A DNA stretch of 64,000 bases from Campylorhamphus procurvoides (GCA_013396655.1 WBMV01000852.1:1550001-1614000); one strand, 5' to 3'; positions 12,521 through 26,563 are shown, counted from the first letter of the stretch. Made by a program: numbers and translations. The notes: a model not told the origin generated them from the sequence alone.

Positions 12521-15500
12521 AAAGGGCTATGTCCTCACTTGATGCAAAGTAGTGTAGCTCCCCTAAGATCAATTTTTATTATGCCACTTTACCATGGCTC
12601 AGAATCTGCCCCTTAATTCAATGAGCTGGTTCAGGGAGAAAAGTCTTAACCTTATCCTGTATAACCAGAGTAGCACATTTTGAGGTCACTGATAACATGA
12701 AGCAGTTTAACTGGAATTAAAGTGATTTTGTGAAGTTAGAAAAGCACAACTTTGCAGATGAACAAGCAAAATTGGCCTCAAAGTAGGAGACCATTGATCC
12801 TGATCTGAATTTAAATGGCACTCCTGTGAATTCTGTGAGGTTATCTGGGTACAGAAATCCCCAATCCCAACAATAAAGAGGAGAGCAGAAAAGTGCACAG
12901 ATACATTTACATGGCCACATCCCCAATGTATTGACATCTCAGCATAACATTACAGCAACTGGTTAACACCTCAGAATTTACATATGGGGGGTTGAGGGTT
13001 TAACATGTGCCACTGAAATAAAAATAGACATTTATTTCCCCTTTCTTCCCTGCAAGCTGCCTCTGCACTCCTGAGTGAGGGAGATTGTGGCTGTTGGGAG
13101 ATCCTGCTGCAGGAGCAGAAAAACAGTGACCTTTTAGGTAACCCCTTTTAGATATGAGTAGGGTGTAAACAGGGCTGATTTACCCCATATTCTTCCTACA
13201 CCTGAGCATAAGGTGACAGCTGATAGACTGGCATTGTTGAACTAAGGGAAATAAATTTGCATTTTGGTCCTTCAGACCTGAATTACAGAGTCTACTCATA
13301 TTAGCACCATCTCTGTTTTCAACCAGGTTATACTACAGTTAATAAGTTTTGAAAACGGTTTAAAATCACTTATTGATTTTCATTAAAGAAATCCAAACTC
13401 TCAAGAAACTCCCTAATGATGACTCAAACAATAATCTTGAAATGCTGTAGTGTTTTCTTTTAGGCAGAGCAGTTTACCTTGTCTTCGGCATTTAGAAAAT
13501 GAGAAAATATTTCAAGGAGATGAGCCTCACTGGACAGAATACTTCTACAGCAGTACCAAGTGCCCTTCCTGATGAGAATATCCATGAAAGATATCCATGC
13601 AGAAATGCAAGGTTGCTGCCAACAATTTTAAGTGTCAAGAGGGTGAGGACAGAAAGCAGAGCTTAATGTTCTTTTGGACCCACTGGAAAAAAAGGCTAAA
13701 TTGCTAGAATTGGAACAACAAAAATCATAAAAGCTCCAGTACATACAGGAATCACGTGCATGTTTCTTTCCCACAGGCACCTGCTGAAATCTTGAACACA
13801 GAACCAAAGTAGCAGATTCACTAAAGGTTACAAATCAGGAATGGAAAACCTCTACATGCACTTTATAGAGAGAAAGAACAATATGTTGTCAGACCTAGCT
13901 AAAACTATATTTTATTATCTGTCTTATTCATTATATTATCATTCAAATGACAAGTTCTAAAGCAACTGATTATTTCATTCCTATCATCCAAAACTGTGCA
14001 GTTTTGACAGAGGCATTAGGACAGCAGGAAGCTGGGAGACATAAGAAAGTACATGAATCATAAATACAAGAGAAAACACCCATGCTTAGTGTGCATCACA
14101 AATCTGAAATAAGTTGCATCAGACAAACCCTTCCTGGAGGTAGCAGAAGAGATTAGTAATTATGCCAAAATATTAATGTATCAATTGACTTCAGTGCCCA
14201 GCAGGCAGTCATGCCTTTTCCAAAAGTTTGGAGAACTCCTGTGCTACCAAATAAATTACAAGAACTTAGCAATAAGTGGTTGGGGAACTAACTTGCTGCT
14301 TGTTTCTACTTCCTTCTCTGTTATATTGCATATAGTAGATTATCTATATAGCTCAATTAGTGCATGAAATTAGCAGAAGCACCTGCAGAATAAGGTCCTT
14401 CCACATTTACCATAAACTTGGATACAGGGCTAGTTATTTAATGAAAAAAGATTGGATACCTCTAGCTGCCCAATCCATGGTTTGGTTAGCAAATAACATT
14501 TATTGTAATTTTATTACTCTCAGAAATTAGGACATTTAATTATTAAAGCATAAATCTTCACTTCTTCAATATGAATCCAATTAATCCTGTGGGATTGAGA
14601 TGTTATCTGAAGGGCACAATCAGGATCTCTATCCTGTTTTCAGGCTCTGCAGATCCCCCTGCCCCACCTGCAGCTGCAGGTCTGAAAGGTGGGAACCTCC
14701 CCTTGCTGTACCTGTCTTTGCAGGTGCAGAGTGCCAGGCTAATAATCCTCAAGGTTTATTTTTTTCAGGTAAAGTTCTAGAAGGGTTAACCAAAATGTCT
14801 TTATTAAGGCCTTTATATTGTGATCTTAATAATTAAAAAAAAAAAAGTGTTTCTGTTGGAGAAAGACCAATATACTCAGAGCCATAAGCAGCCTGCAGTA
14901 ACCTGAACTGCTATAAACAAATAAATAGGTTGGGTTTTTTTGCCCCAGTCACTTCAATACATGCAAATCCATGAATAGCTATCAAATAGAAGTTTCTTTG
15001 GCTTCTATAAACCCGGTACTCAAAACATTTCAAATTAAAAGGCTCTGCCTCAGCTCAAATCAGCCCACATCACCTATAAGTGCAACTAAATATAATGTGT
15101 ATTTTGATCCAGATGCCAACCTTTGCTCTGATCAGTCACATTTCCTGCTGTCTGAATTGATTAATAGTCCATTTTCTGGGAAATTTGCTGCCTAAAAGTT
15201 GCAATGACAGCTTGGAGTTTTCTGAAGGCTGATGGTTGCCAGTTCTAGGAGTTCTTGTTGTTTGAGGTCATTGCACCAACATGGTAGTACATTCTCTGTG
15301 ACATTTTGCTACACAGCACTAAAAAAGCAGCTGTATTTATGTGAACAGGCATATAATCTTGTGTTTCTAAGGTTTCAAAAAGAAGTTTTATCTCCTTGAG
15401 CTCTGTCACTCACAGATGGGAGCACAATTTATACCTGGGTGCCTCAAGCATTGCAAATTACTGCCCAGCTCCCATTTTCTAAGCAGATTCTGTGGTATAT

Positions 15501-17039
15501 TGGAGCTTGGCTCTGGGTGTGATTGCTGCAGGCTCCGACTGCTGTGTATTAAGGGTGCACTCGAACAGAGTAAACCGACTCTAAAAAATGCATCATATGT
15601 CAGGATGGGATCCTATCTCTGTGGACTCTCTGACTCTTTGCCCTGAACATTCCACCAGCAATTGTGTGAAGTATTTTCCCTGAAACCATCAAGGCTGCAA
15701 TTTGTGAGTGGTGTTACTGAAAACTGGAAAAGAACATGCTTAAAACAAAGTCTCCAGGGATCCAAGCTCAGCCCATACTGAAGAGGGCTGGGTTTGGGAG
15801 CAAAGTTCACACCATCCTGCAGGATTCAGCCCAAGGTTTTCCATGCAAAAAGGAGGAATATGTGGTGCCTCTTTGTCTTACTGCACACAAATAAGATCTG
15901 TGCACTGTGGAAAACTAATGGAACACATTTCACTTCATTTTTTCACTGAAATCCTATGAAATAAGGCTTTAGTTTCAATAAGCCTCCAATGATTAATCAT
16001 TTTCTAGAGTTTCATGTAGTCTGCCATCAGTATATTCTGACTTACTTTCACCACAACATCGTTTAGAAGTCTCAGACAGATTAGTTTAATAGCTGGTGCT
16101 CTGCAGCCAGATTTTCCCCAAAGAATTTAATATCTTGGTTGTAATCAACAAGGGAATAAAACAAAGGAGATCTGAGAGAGACAATAAAAAAATATATTCT
16201 AGAAACCTTTCCATGCAGGTAACTGCTGATCTGTCACTTGTAGGATTATTATTTACAAGTCTTATAAGTAATATTAAATAAGCTTTTAGAGGCAGAATAC
16301 AGTGCTATTCATCTTCACCAAGAAAGAATAGAAATGGATGAGGGAATTCTTTTATAGATACGATGAATTTAACTTAAAAACTAAACCGTCACGTAGGATC
16401 TCTGGAGTTGCTGGGGTGTTAGTTTGGACAGATGACAGGATGATGGACAGGGTTTTGATTCAGCACCACAGAACAGGTTTTTTAAGCTTGTTGCAAATAA
16501 AACCAATCAAAGATGACGCGTGGTGAGAAAAGAGAAAGCAAACAGGACATAAAGCTGCAAAGAACCCTCACAGAAAGCAGGAAGGCATCAAAGAAGGGCT
16601 TCCTGAAAAGCAGCCTCTAAGAACAAGAGAAAGAGGAGGAAAAAGAAGGAATCAGCTGTCTTGAAAAATCATCAAGTGGTCCAGGCTAAGAACCAAGAAC
16701 TCATCCCGAGGATGCCTAGGAAATGAACAGGTTTTCATTAACGTAAAGGAAATAGAGAAGGGGCATTTAAGTCCCCCAGAGCTCCAGAAGGGAAGGGTAA
16801 CTTTTTGAAACACACTGTCCATGAGCTAAAGATGAAGGAAAAGGAAGGTGGGGAAGCTTTGAGCAATAACTTATCACAATCCATCCACGCTTGGAGCCCT
16901 CCAGATTCCCCTTGGTCTGTCTTTCCTTGGTATTCACACGACTTCTCCCATCAGCAAGACTGAAGCAAGTACACAGCCCCGAGAAAAGCACCCTCTTACT
17001 TAATTATTTCTGCTGTAAATTCAGCAAGAAAATAAGTGC
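12521..17039. other. Non-coding DNA, unique
   Basis: No gene, RNA or transposon was recognised. The segment contains a 16-bp palindrome in a GC-rich patch (14666-14681) and an A-run at about 14835-14846. The remaining open frames are short and lack splice context or protein likeness. The interval around 15000-15330 is complex and might be conserved, but I cannot show this. Confidence 0.5.
14666..14681. repeat. Perfect 16-bp palindrome
   Basis: The sequence ACCTGCAGCTGCAGGT is its own reverse complement. It contains two PstI-type CTGCAG words around a central CAGCTG E-box, within a locally GC-rich patch (14640-14740). It is probably incidental, but it is an exact double E-box-like site. Confidence 0.85.
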
Positions 17040-17400
17040 TAAATGATTCCCCCATAAAAGCTTCTGGAAAAAAATGCAGTTTCTCAAGTGTTAATGCGGC
17101 GTTTTGCAAATATTGCTATTTACAGACTGGGCTGCATTTGAAACTCTAAGGCAAGTCACAATTTGGGTCTAGAATCCTTGAAATGGTATTTTAAAATGTT
17201 CTTCCCACCTCTCATAATGCTTCTCCTGGTGACAGGATTAACTGCATGCACATAAGGTGGCTTGTAGCTGCCTTGTCTGTTAGTAACAAAGTAAGCATTA
17301 TAAAATATTCTAGCCCGATTTGATAAATTGGAAAACAAAGTAAACTAGACGGGTAATTAAAAGTAATAAACCAGGTTTAATTGGTTAAATAACCATGTAG
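17040..17400. promoter_or_regulatory. Possible conserved non-coding element
   Basis: The block combines CpG-bearing words in AT-rich DNA (TTAATGCGGCGTTTTGC, TCTAGCCCGATTTGAT, CTAGACGGGTAATTAAAAG) with homeodomain cores and a FOX/TTAATTGG-type end (AACCAGGTTTAATTGGTTAAATAACC). Retained CpGs in an otherwise CpG-poor background are often a sign of constraint. Limits are approximate. Confidence 0.28.
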
Positions 17401-19210
17401 AAATTCAGTGTCAGCTGTAAAGGTATAAAATAGAGCAACTTGGGTTTTGGTGTTATAAGTACCTCTGATGCTGTTGAGCCACAGTAATTTCAGATACCGT
17501 GGGGAAGTTACTATTTCATTACTATGAATGTAGAAATCATTACCACACCTCATTCTATACACTTAAATAAAATATGCAATGCAGATAAATGACATCCTGG
17601 ACGTAGCAGGTAGGTGATTAAATGGAAGGTACTCAAGAATTACTGCCAATGGGGCCCAAAAGGCATTTTTATTTTCCTGCTGGCCAAGTTAATAAGTGGC
17701 CTGATGACCCCAACTCACAGCAATGCACTGTTAAATTTCAATGGGAGTGATGATAACCCTTCCTAAATAAAAACATCCATTTGCAAGAACTTCCCACTAA
17801 ACAAGGGTTAGGTAAGGCACTTGCAGCTAAGGGTATTCTCCTTCAGCACTAGGACAGAGCCCCAACAGACTTGCACAGGCAGAGACAGCCAGCACTGTCC
17901 AGAGGAAGTGGATGGATCCCTTAAAGCTAAGGGATCTCCTGAAGGCCATCACAAGAGATAGTAAAGCTAAAGCTGTCAAATTACATTAAAGGTAACACCA
18001 TTCCCTTTTGACTCTCTCAGCAGAAATAGTTGGAACAGCAGCATGGATGGGCTGGGCGTGGAAGGTGGGTAACCTGAGGAGCACGAGTGTGATGGGAAAG
18101 GTAATGAGTAACTCCAAAAGTTATTGGCTCATTAACAATGTCCTACAGGAAAGAATTTTCTGTCTAATAATAGAAGAAGCACAAGCACAGATTCTCAATA
18201 TGATCTGAAGCCTGTTTAATTCCACTGCTTTGGGAATAGGGCTCTTGATTTCTCCCTTTCTCTGTCACTTACATAATTTGGGCACTGAAGTGCTAACTCT
18301 ATTATGTGGTTCAACATGAAAAGGGAGACTTTTTTCCAAGTTCATTAACAGACTGTTGCAAAAATTGGCCTCAACTGAAGCTCAGTCATTTTCTAAGACT
18401 CACAGTCTCTAGCATAATTTGTTGCTGAAAATAATAAGATGCATTTTTGAGAGGAGAAAACAAGAATACAAAATACTGTGCATTCAAAATGGAGAACTCA
18501 ATATAGATCAGAACCCTACAGTATAATTAAGCAGAATAGTATTCCTTTTGGGCCACTGTGCTATATTTAATGCCAGCCATAGCATTGCAAATTCACTGCC
18601 ATCAGTGCTTTGCCAAGAATGAGTTGAGAAAACAGACCATACTTTGCCCAGTCAGGTCAGCAACACCTTTCAGAGATTCAAACTGTCTATCCCAAAATAT
18701 TGACCTAAATTACCTAAAAGTATATGGTTACTATGAGAACAATGTTTCTGCATCCTACAAAATTCCAGTTGCACCTGTTTTCATGGAGAAAGAAAACTGC
18801 ATTTTCTAAATGAAAAGTATTGCAAGTCTCAACCTAATAAAAAAAACCAAACCACAACAAAAACCCAGGAAAATAAATGATGTGCAATTTTAAACCAAAC
18901 ATCTTCTGATTACTGAACTCAAGCAAATGTTTCTGTGTCTTAGAAACAAGTTGACACTTCCCTGAGTCTGCATGCCAAGTGGTTTTATTTGGGTAGAAGT
19001 CACTTTTTTTAGAAAGAAGAAAAAGGAATCAAAATGCAGTTTTTATTTTTCAGTGATTGTGGGTGATTTTGAGAAGCCAAGAGAAAACTATGAAAATATA
19101 GGAAAAAAAATGCATTCTAAACAATTCCAGACATCTATTTATTATTCATTTTTATTCTGAAGGTGCTGTTTTTGGTAGCGTATCTTGTTTTTCATACATG
19201 TTCGCACTCT
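17401..19210. other. Non-coding DNA, unique
   Basis: No gene or repeat was recognised. Short open frames such as 18558-18809 lack any family likeness. Base composition is even and CpG-poor throughout. Confidence 0.5.
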
Positions 19211-19269
19211 CCAGCAGTGAAACAATTGCACTGTCACCAGCAGTGAAACAATTGCACTGTCACCAGCAG
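19211..19269. repeat. 26-bp tandem duplication
   Basis: Two identical 26-bp units (19211-19236 and 19237-19262) start with CCAGCAGTGAAACAATTG and end in CACTGTCA. A third partial unit of 7 bases (CCAGCAG) runs to 19269, giving about 2.3 copies. The exact identity of the two full units implies a recent duplication or ongoing array-length variation. Each unit holds a CAATTG core. Confidence 0.95.
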
Positions 19270-20859
19270 AAATAAGTCCCTGAAGGAATGATGTTGTAAC
19301 AGGAATCATGACATAATGTCTCATATCTTAACTGATTATAATTAGCAATACATTTGTAACCTACTAGAAAAAGAGAGCTGATAAATATAACTGAAGACTT
19401 TATTACCTGATGCAATGTACATTTTCAGACATGAACCTAAATAGAAGATATTATAATCATGGTGGAATTTATGTTTTTCAATGCAGATAAGTTTTCCAGA
19501 TCCATTGTGACACCAAACACCTGCTTTAACCAATTCTGATTCAGAAAAAATTGGACAAGAAGGTGTTACTGAACAGAACTTTACCTTATGTGAGTGCACA
19601 GAGAGACAGCTAATCAGTAACTCCTTCAGTTTTACTTCTCTCCAGCCTGGTGCTCCTTTCATCCTTACGGATCCTGAACAGCAAAGTCAGAGCAGCAGGG
19701 GTAGAACTAACCGAGCCTGTACTGGATATGCTGGTTATCTTGGCATGGTCCAGACTCTTAACCCTTGGCAGCCCAACTGGGAGGTAAAATGCACTATTAG
19801 AAGTTTGGAAGGAAGCATTTGTAGTCAATTCACACTTGGATTAAGCAAAATGTAAACAAATTAATGCATTTTAGCTGCGAGAAAGAGAGTTTAAGACTCT
19901 GGAGCTTTTGAACCAAATGGATTTGCCATGGCACTGAGAGGGAAGCAGTGGGCACCAAGGGACAGAGGAGCATCAGTACCCTCAGTGCCCAGAATGGATC
20001 TGCATCTCGGTCTTTATCCAACACTCACATGTGCCACAGAAGCCTTTTCTGAAAACAACATGTACAAACAGAAGTACCACCTCTAGGATGAGCAGAATGA
20101 TCCTTTGTGCTCTAATAAGCATTGGAAAGACTGCCTCTAGAGAACTGCCTCTGCTTTTGGACACCAGCTCCCCAGACAGCAACTCAAAGGAGAGAGAATT
20201 GTTCAGGGAAACAGCAGTGATTACAAGAAACAATGTGAAATAAAATGCTTAAGCAAGGAAGAGGCTATAAAAGAGACCTGACAGTATGTAAATAACTCCT
20301 ACATTTAACCCCTCCTTCTTAGAAGGCAGTATCAGCAATAAGTGAAGCAAGAGGCTACCAAGTAGGAAAAAAATATCGAGTAAGGATAGTTAAATACAGT
20401 CATATCCCTCTCTGAAGTTTACAAAGAAGGATGTCAACACTCACGAGGAATGACAGAAGTATGGTTGATCCTGTTTGGTGCAATGAGTGCATCAGACAAC
20501 CTCAGGGAGCCTGACTCTTGAGACTGTACTTGAAATACCTACAAACTGAGTGCCTTTGAATTACCAGCCAAATGTATGTATGTCCCAATAGCACTGCAAC
20601 AGCCTTCAGGGATTTGATTTTGTAATACAGTTAAGGAAGAGGGGCCATACCAAGATATGAGTTTGTTCAATTTTTGAGAGAAATACTATGTAAATCTGGG
20701 TGTTGAAATTCTCTTTTGTAGACATATAAATGCATGATGGAGCTTGGGACCAAACGGATATAAAAGCCTCCAACACAATCAGGTTTAGATTATCAGGACT
20801 GTCTCAAGTTCACGGGATTCATGGGCATGTGTTAAGAGAAATCTTCAAGCTGCCATCAA
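19270..20859. other. Non-coding DNA, unique
   Basis: No gene was supported. Minus-strand open frames at 19342-19662, 19610-19828 and 19982-20233 overlap plus-strand frames and show no domain that I recognise. No transposon signature was seen. Confidence 0.5.
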
Positions 20860-21010
20860 AATAAAATTTTGTAATTTTTCATTAGCACTTCTTCAGTAAT
20901 ATTTTCTTTATTAAAATAACATCTGCTGATTAATTAAACACCTTAGCATAATCAATGCACAAAAGGCTATGCCTCCAATATTGATTAAAGCTTCCTTTGA
21001 AAACCCCTCT
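20860..21010. promoter_or_regulatory. Possible conserved non-coding element
   Basis: This short AT-rich but complex block carries TAATATTTTC, CTGATTAATTAAAC, AGCATAATCAATGCAC and ATATTGATTAAAGC, that is, several homeodomain/PBX-like TAAT and TGATT cores within 130 bases. An enhancer role is inferred from motif density only. Confidence 0.25.
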
Positions 21011-24000
21011 GAGTTCTTTTATCACAGTTAGTAGAGAGATGGTATTTTCTAGAACAAAACAGAACTGCATAGCAAGTGTGAAAGTGTGACAGAAGAAAGG
21101 CACAAAATATGTAACTGTTTAGCTGAGGATGTTGAAACAAAGCATGTTCAGCAACGGAATAATGTGACAGGTAATTTACAGTGATCTGATGGAAGATGAC
21201 TGGATGCCAAATAACCTGGTTTAGTCACTTTTTTTTCCCCCCTTCCAGATACTTTGAGTATCTTTTTTCAAAGCTGACTGTAATTGACACATTAGATTAG
21301 TTACAAGATCACCTGCCAGGAATGAAAAGGGATGAACACTGACATTTAGGTTTTTAGGGCCATTCAGGAGTAATGGGCTTGATCCTTCCTCTGCCATTCA
21401 AGTACAGAAAATTATGAGCCTCCACTTGGATAACAGTGAGGCTGATAACAACTTTTGCACATTTTTCCTCTTTTGGGAGGTAATTTCCTAAATTATATAT
21501 ATTAATTTATAAACATCTGGATGAAATGAAAAGACTTTGCAGGACAATACAGGCATATTGCAGTCTCTAATCACTGAAAGCCATGCAAAGACTCTTGATG
21601 ACTTCCACAGACATTAGATTGAAATTAGAGGTATTTGTCTTACAGTTCCCTCAACTGAGAATCTGTACATTTAAGTAACTAACAAAAAATGTCTCAGGTC
21701 CGTCATGCCAGGTTGCTGCCTCTTCCATGTTAAGGAAAGCACTTTCTAGGAAATCAAGTTATTAACATGATGGAAGATTAAAATTGCTAATTTTTCCAAA
21801 TGTATCAAAAATGCTCTGATTTAACAGAGCAATTGAGGAAAGTCCTATATACTAGACTAGAAAAGTACAACAAACCCACAGTTTTTACTGTAACTTCCTG
21901 TCTATGTGCAGATTGTGACAAATTATGCTAGAACATAATTTTGAATATCCAGAGAACTGGAAAATAAAATTGTTCCATATATTTTAGTTACTCCCTGTTT
22001 TTGTACGGGCATGGCAGTTGCAGTTTAGATTTATTCTTCCATTTTATTTTATCATCCACAATAGCTTAAATTCATTTCAAGTCAATTATAATGCACAGTC
22101 TGTTAAGTGTTGCTCTGATAAACACCTCTACTTACAGGGGCTGCTTTTCCAAGAAACATGGGAAAATGATGAAGTCTGTGGGACTGAAGGATACCTTCCC
22201 ATGTAAATATGACTCTGGAAGGCCACTACCCCATCCCATGGTAGGAACCATAAAGGCAGCTTTTACAGTCATTTTCACAGCATTCTACATACATCTGACA
22301 TAACCTGCCAACCAAAACCTGCAAAGCGACAATTATGTGGTACAACAGCTCCAATTATTTACATAAATATCTTCATTTGGTACAATCCTTCTCTTTCTGT
22401 CACCAATGCCCTGCCTGTACAGATGAGCCACATACAGTCCTGTTTATCTTCTGTCTTTTTACCTACAATGCATTAACTAGTTCCAGTGGCTTTCTTGAAA
22501 GCATAATGACTTTTCCTGTACTCTAGTAAAAATATATCCCCACAAATCAAGAAGAAGCAGGCTCAGACTAAGTGGTTGAGAAGATTTACATTCTATTGCT
22601 AACTCAGTTATTACTCTGCTGAAAACCCCATAGCATCAATATAATGAATCCCTCAACCTCTGCTGCTAGCACAATTTTTCTTCCCAACCTCACCGGCTCC
22701 CAACTTTCTGCTTGACCTTTTACAATCTGTGTGTGGCAGAGCTTCATTATAACCTTTTAATGATGCACAAATGGCACACAACACCAAGGTCACAGAGTAT
22801 CCCCAGAGAGAACTTCCCCAACACCTCCTGAACAGACAATGAGATTTCATTTTAAAAAATAGTTCAGTGGGGAAACAAAACCTTAGGATTGAGCACAAAT
22901 CTCAACAGCTACTAATACACAAAAAGAGAAATTAATAAAATTTGCCATGTTGTAAAATTAGTATCTGCTGGCCAGAAAAGTGTTTTTTTTTTTTAAAAAA
23001 AGTTGATGTCTCAAGCCTTCAGTGACCAAATGAATAAAGCAGCTTACGGAGGAAACTCAGAAAAATTACACTGTTTTTCTGTATAAAAAGATTATTTGGA
23101 TGTTAAAAACATTTAAAAAAATACTGAGTTAGCAACATGCATCAATCTAGACCATCTGAAATTTTTCTAGTATCACAGCAGTGAAATGAGTAACAGATGA
23201 TGGACTCTATCCCAAATTCTCACCAACTTTTTGTTAACACATTTCAATGCGTTCTGCAGTTTTCCAACTGGGATGTAGAGATACCAATGCTTAAGCCTAT
23301 TTTAGAAGTATTTCAGGGTTTTGTGTTGAGAGTGCTATATAAATGCAAAGCATCTTGCTATTCAAGCATGTGGGCTGTAAAGCACATTATATTCGGTATT
23401 GGTTAATGCCCAGTCACTGCATGCATGCATGTATTGCACCTCAGTCACTGGTGAAGCACAGCACAGTGTTTCAAATGGATATTCAATATTACCTTATATG
23501 CTTTTTGTATATGAAGTAATTAATGCTCCAAACCATAGAATTACATCTAAAGTTGCCTACTAGGCAATGGTGACTCCTTTACTTCTGACATTTTGATCTT
23601 GAGTTTATCATACCAGAGTATTTCCAGTCACTGTGTCTGGTACATGCACATGATCACTCCATGCACTTCACTCCTTCAATTCCCTTCTCTTTCACAGTGG
23701 GGGACATTAGGAATAACAAACAGTTCAGTGCAGCCACAAATAGCCCTGTTCAGCTGACCTGTGAGGAGATTCTGGACCCAAACTAACCTGCCCCTCAGGA
23801 TATGGCACTACACTTGCAATGTTCATGGAATCATCCAACACTTCCAATCTTGAGGATCCTCAACTTGAATTAAATAGTTCACGTTCTACTCCCTGAATTG
23901 TCACTGACGCTTTCTACTCTTGGCCGAGTCATTTAATCTCATTGTACTTCCATTTACCCACTTGTAAAAATTGCATAAAACTTACTTCTCACTCATGGAA

Positions 24001-26403
24001 GAATATAATCATTGCTGTAGCCATGAAGATCTCTGAAATCCTTAAACACAATCTAAAAATGCAAGGCCTTGTTTGTGATTTCAAATATTCAGCTGTTATT
24101 GATAAGGAACCATGAGGAATCAAACACAATCCCTGATAGCAGTGCAGTTTTAGTGTTGGCATATTGCCTGGGATCTGAAACAGTGGAGAAATAAACAACC
24201 CAAGCAGCAAAAAACATTGATCATGGACACTTGAACTCTGCTTCCTTTGGACAAAGACTGCCAGGGTCAAAATTCACTTTCATGACTTTCAGAGAAGTAA
24301 CTAATAAATTGTTGTGGATTTACAGCAACGTAAATAAAAGCAGATACTGGCTGTGGTCCTTTAAACAGTTTGTACATGGATTTGGTGCAAGAATATCAGG
24401 CAAGTTTTACTACCCATGAAAGAGTCTTGTGAAGAAACACATCTTAAATGCTCACTCTTACATACTTCTAAAAGGAAAACCAAAAAAAAACAGACAACTC
24501 CAGTGGATCAAACCAAAAATCCAAGGCAGGCCAGAGACAACCCCCCAAAGTCAAACTTTGCCAGACTGCCCCAAAATCCTCACCCAGCCTCCAGCAATCC
24601 ATAGTTCACAAACATCTTGAACTAGACTAGCGCACACAAGTCATTCATGGACTACTCTTCACTAATTTATCTTCTCACCTCCCTCTTTGGTCCCATGTTC
24701 CACACACTTGGTTCATTTGTTATTTACAGCACAGAATTAATTGGAAGGACTCTGGCTGGAAGACACTTGTAAAATGTATTATTTTAAAAAGAAGTAAAGC
24801 TCAATATGACAGCTGACATAGCCACTAATGAAAGTCCAAGTTCAAGGCTTGATTTTGACCTTGCAGTTCTGCTACTGGAGTTACAGCAGCACAGGATAGC
24901 ACACAATATGGGGGCAGCAGGACAGCCAGTGGAGGACACAATTTCTTTCAGAACCAGAAAAAAACACAACAAACAAAACCCCTCAAACAGACTGAGAAAG
25001 TTGACTGTAAATTCCCATTCCTTGCAAAGTGTTCTCTAAGTTTCTTGCTAGAATGACTACCACAGCTATGGCTTCTAAGGGAGAAATCCAGGATTTTATT
25101 TTAGGGACTACAGCTAGACTTTCCATATGCTACTGAGACAGTAGGAGGTTCATACACACTGTGTAAAGCAGTCACAGGCAGATGCCTCGATTCACTTTTT
25201 AAAACTTTTCATCTTCTTTTCCATATTTAGGAAATTGCATTTCTCTTTCCTTATGTTTTTAAAATATACTTAGTAGCCCCCAGCTGTGCATCCCTACCCA
25301 AGGCAGCAACTGGGCACACATTTTACAGAATCCTGCCTGGTCTGCCTATCTCAAAAACATCGAGCGAGAAGCCAAGCTCAAAGCTTCTGAGTTTTGTTGT
25401 AATGGAAGTACCACGACTTACTTCTCTTTCAATTAATTAGATTTAAATGAGTCTTAAATTGTAAATTCTTCAAGGTTTTCTTTTCATTGTTAACAGGCCC
25501 TACATTTCCAAAGATAAGACTCCATGGGAATCAATCCATAGTCCCAATACTTTCATTAGCATGGTCATGAAATTACAGCAGAATAACAAAGTGACTGTAT
25601 GTAATTAAGCAGGAGGAGAATAGCAACAACTCAAACTGTCAATCAGCAAATAATTAAGCATAATGTATGAAAACAGAGAACAGTAAGTGGGGTTTAATGC
25701 AGTTGTTATTAAAAAAAGCCTAACACCACCTAAACATTCCCTAAAGGACCTGACATTTCTGAAATATATTGGAGGCTCATTTCTTATTAATTTTATCAGA
25801 TTCACACACAGCAGGACAATTAAAGAGTCTTCTTTCACTGATGCTGAGACTTCCCTGTCTACAGCAGATTGCTGTTCACAATGCTAAGATTTTAATACAT
25901 TAACTTGCTGGGAGAGGCTTATTAAAAAAAGTTATCTTTAAGAGATTTATATTAATATATGTACATGGAAAGAATGTAAGACCTTAGGTTTAGTTTGTTG
26001 CTTGATTACAGAAAATTCAGGTCTAAATATTGTTATTTCAGAGTGGATGAGAAGAGGATGTGCAGTAGCTCTGAGGGAACAGAGAGGTTGGAAAAGAAGG
26101 TTCTGGGCAGGCTAGAGAATGGAGATTTATGTGTGTAAGGCCCAACCTTCATGGAAGAGAAAGTGAATTTCAATCTAAAGCACTGAGAACAAACTGGAAA
26201 CCTGCATCTACTGCAGTGATTTCAAGTACTGAGATTTGTTTCATCTTTTCTTCCCTGCACATTAATCACCAATGAAAATTATTAACATTAAAATCTATAT
26301 AAAATTATATTATGGAAGACACAGCTGACCAGTCTAATGGTTCAATTTACTGAGAACTTTGCATCCATCATGTAATGTAACTTCCCTAAAGCTTTGTGAT
26401 GTT
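21011..26403. other. Non-coding DNA, unique
   Basis: No gene was recognised. At 21228-21248 there is a textbook polypyrimidine tract ending in CAG on the plus strand, but all three frames after it close within 60 bases, so any exon would be non-coding or terminal. A T12A7 tract lies at 22983-23001, and 24480-24610 is C/A-rich on the plus strand. Confidence 0.5.
22983..23001. repeat. T12A7 tract
   Basis: Twelve T followed directly by seven A. The seven A can pair with adjacent T, giving a tiny hairpin, and the tract is the same kind of T/A junction as at 54617-54633. It is a simple repeat with no attached element identified. Confidence 0.85.
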
Positions 26404-26563
26404 AAAGGCACCCTGAGGGTGCTCATTCTTGGATGTTTTCACAAACACCCAGATAAGAGCCTGAGCAGCCCCAAATTCTGATGGCAGGCCTGGATTTTGG
26501 CGTGACATTGGAAGGAAAAAGAGACCTGCAAAGGTCTCTTCTGTTCTAAATTATTCTATGATT
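26404..26563 (+). mobile_element. CR1 LINE, old 3' end fragment
   Basis: This is a diverged CR1 copy in plus orientation. It preserves the family order AGGCACCCTGAGGGTGCTC, TTCTTGGATGTTTTCA, AACACCCAGATAAGAGCC, TGAGCAGCC, TCTGATGGCAGGCCTGG, GACCTGCAAAGGTCTC and the terminal AAATTATTCTATGATT. The middle, where functional copies read a leucine-rich ORF2 tail, has decayed and carries deletions. It belongs to a different, older-looking CR1 subgroup than the copy at 3231-3414, because its 3' end has the 'gacctccagaggtc'-type text instead of 'gatctttaaggtc'. Confidence 0.85.
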
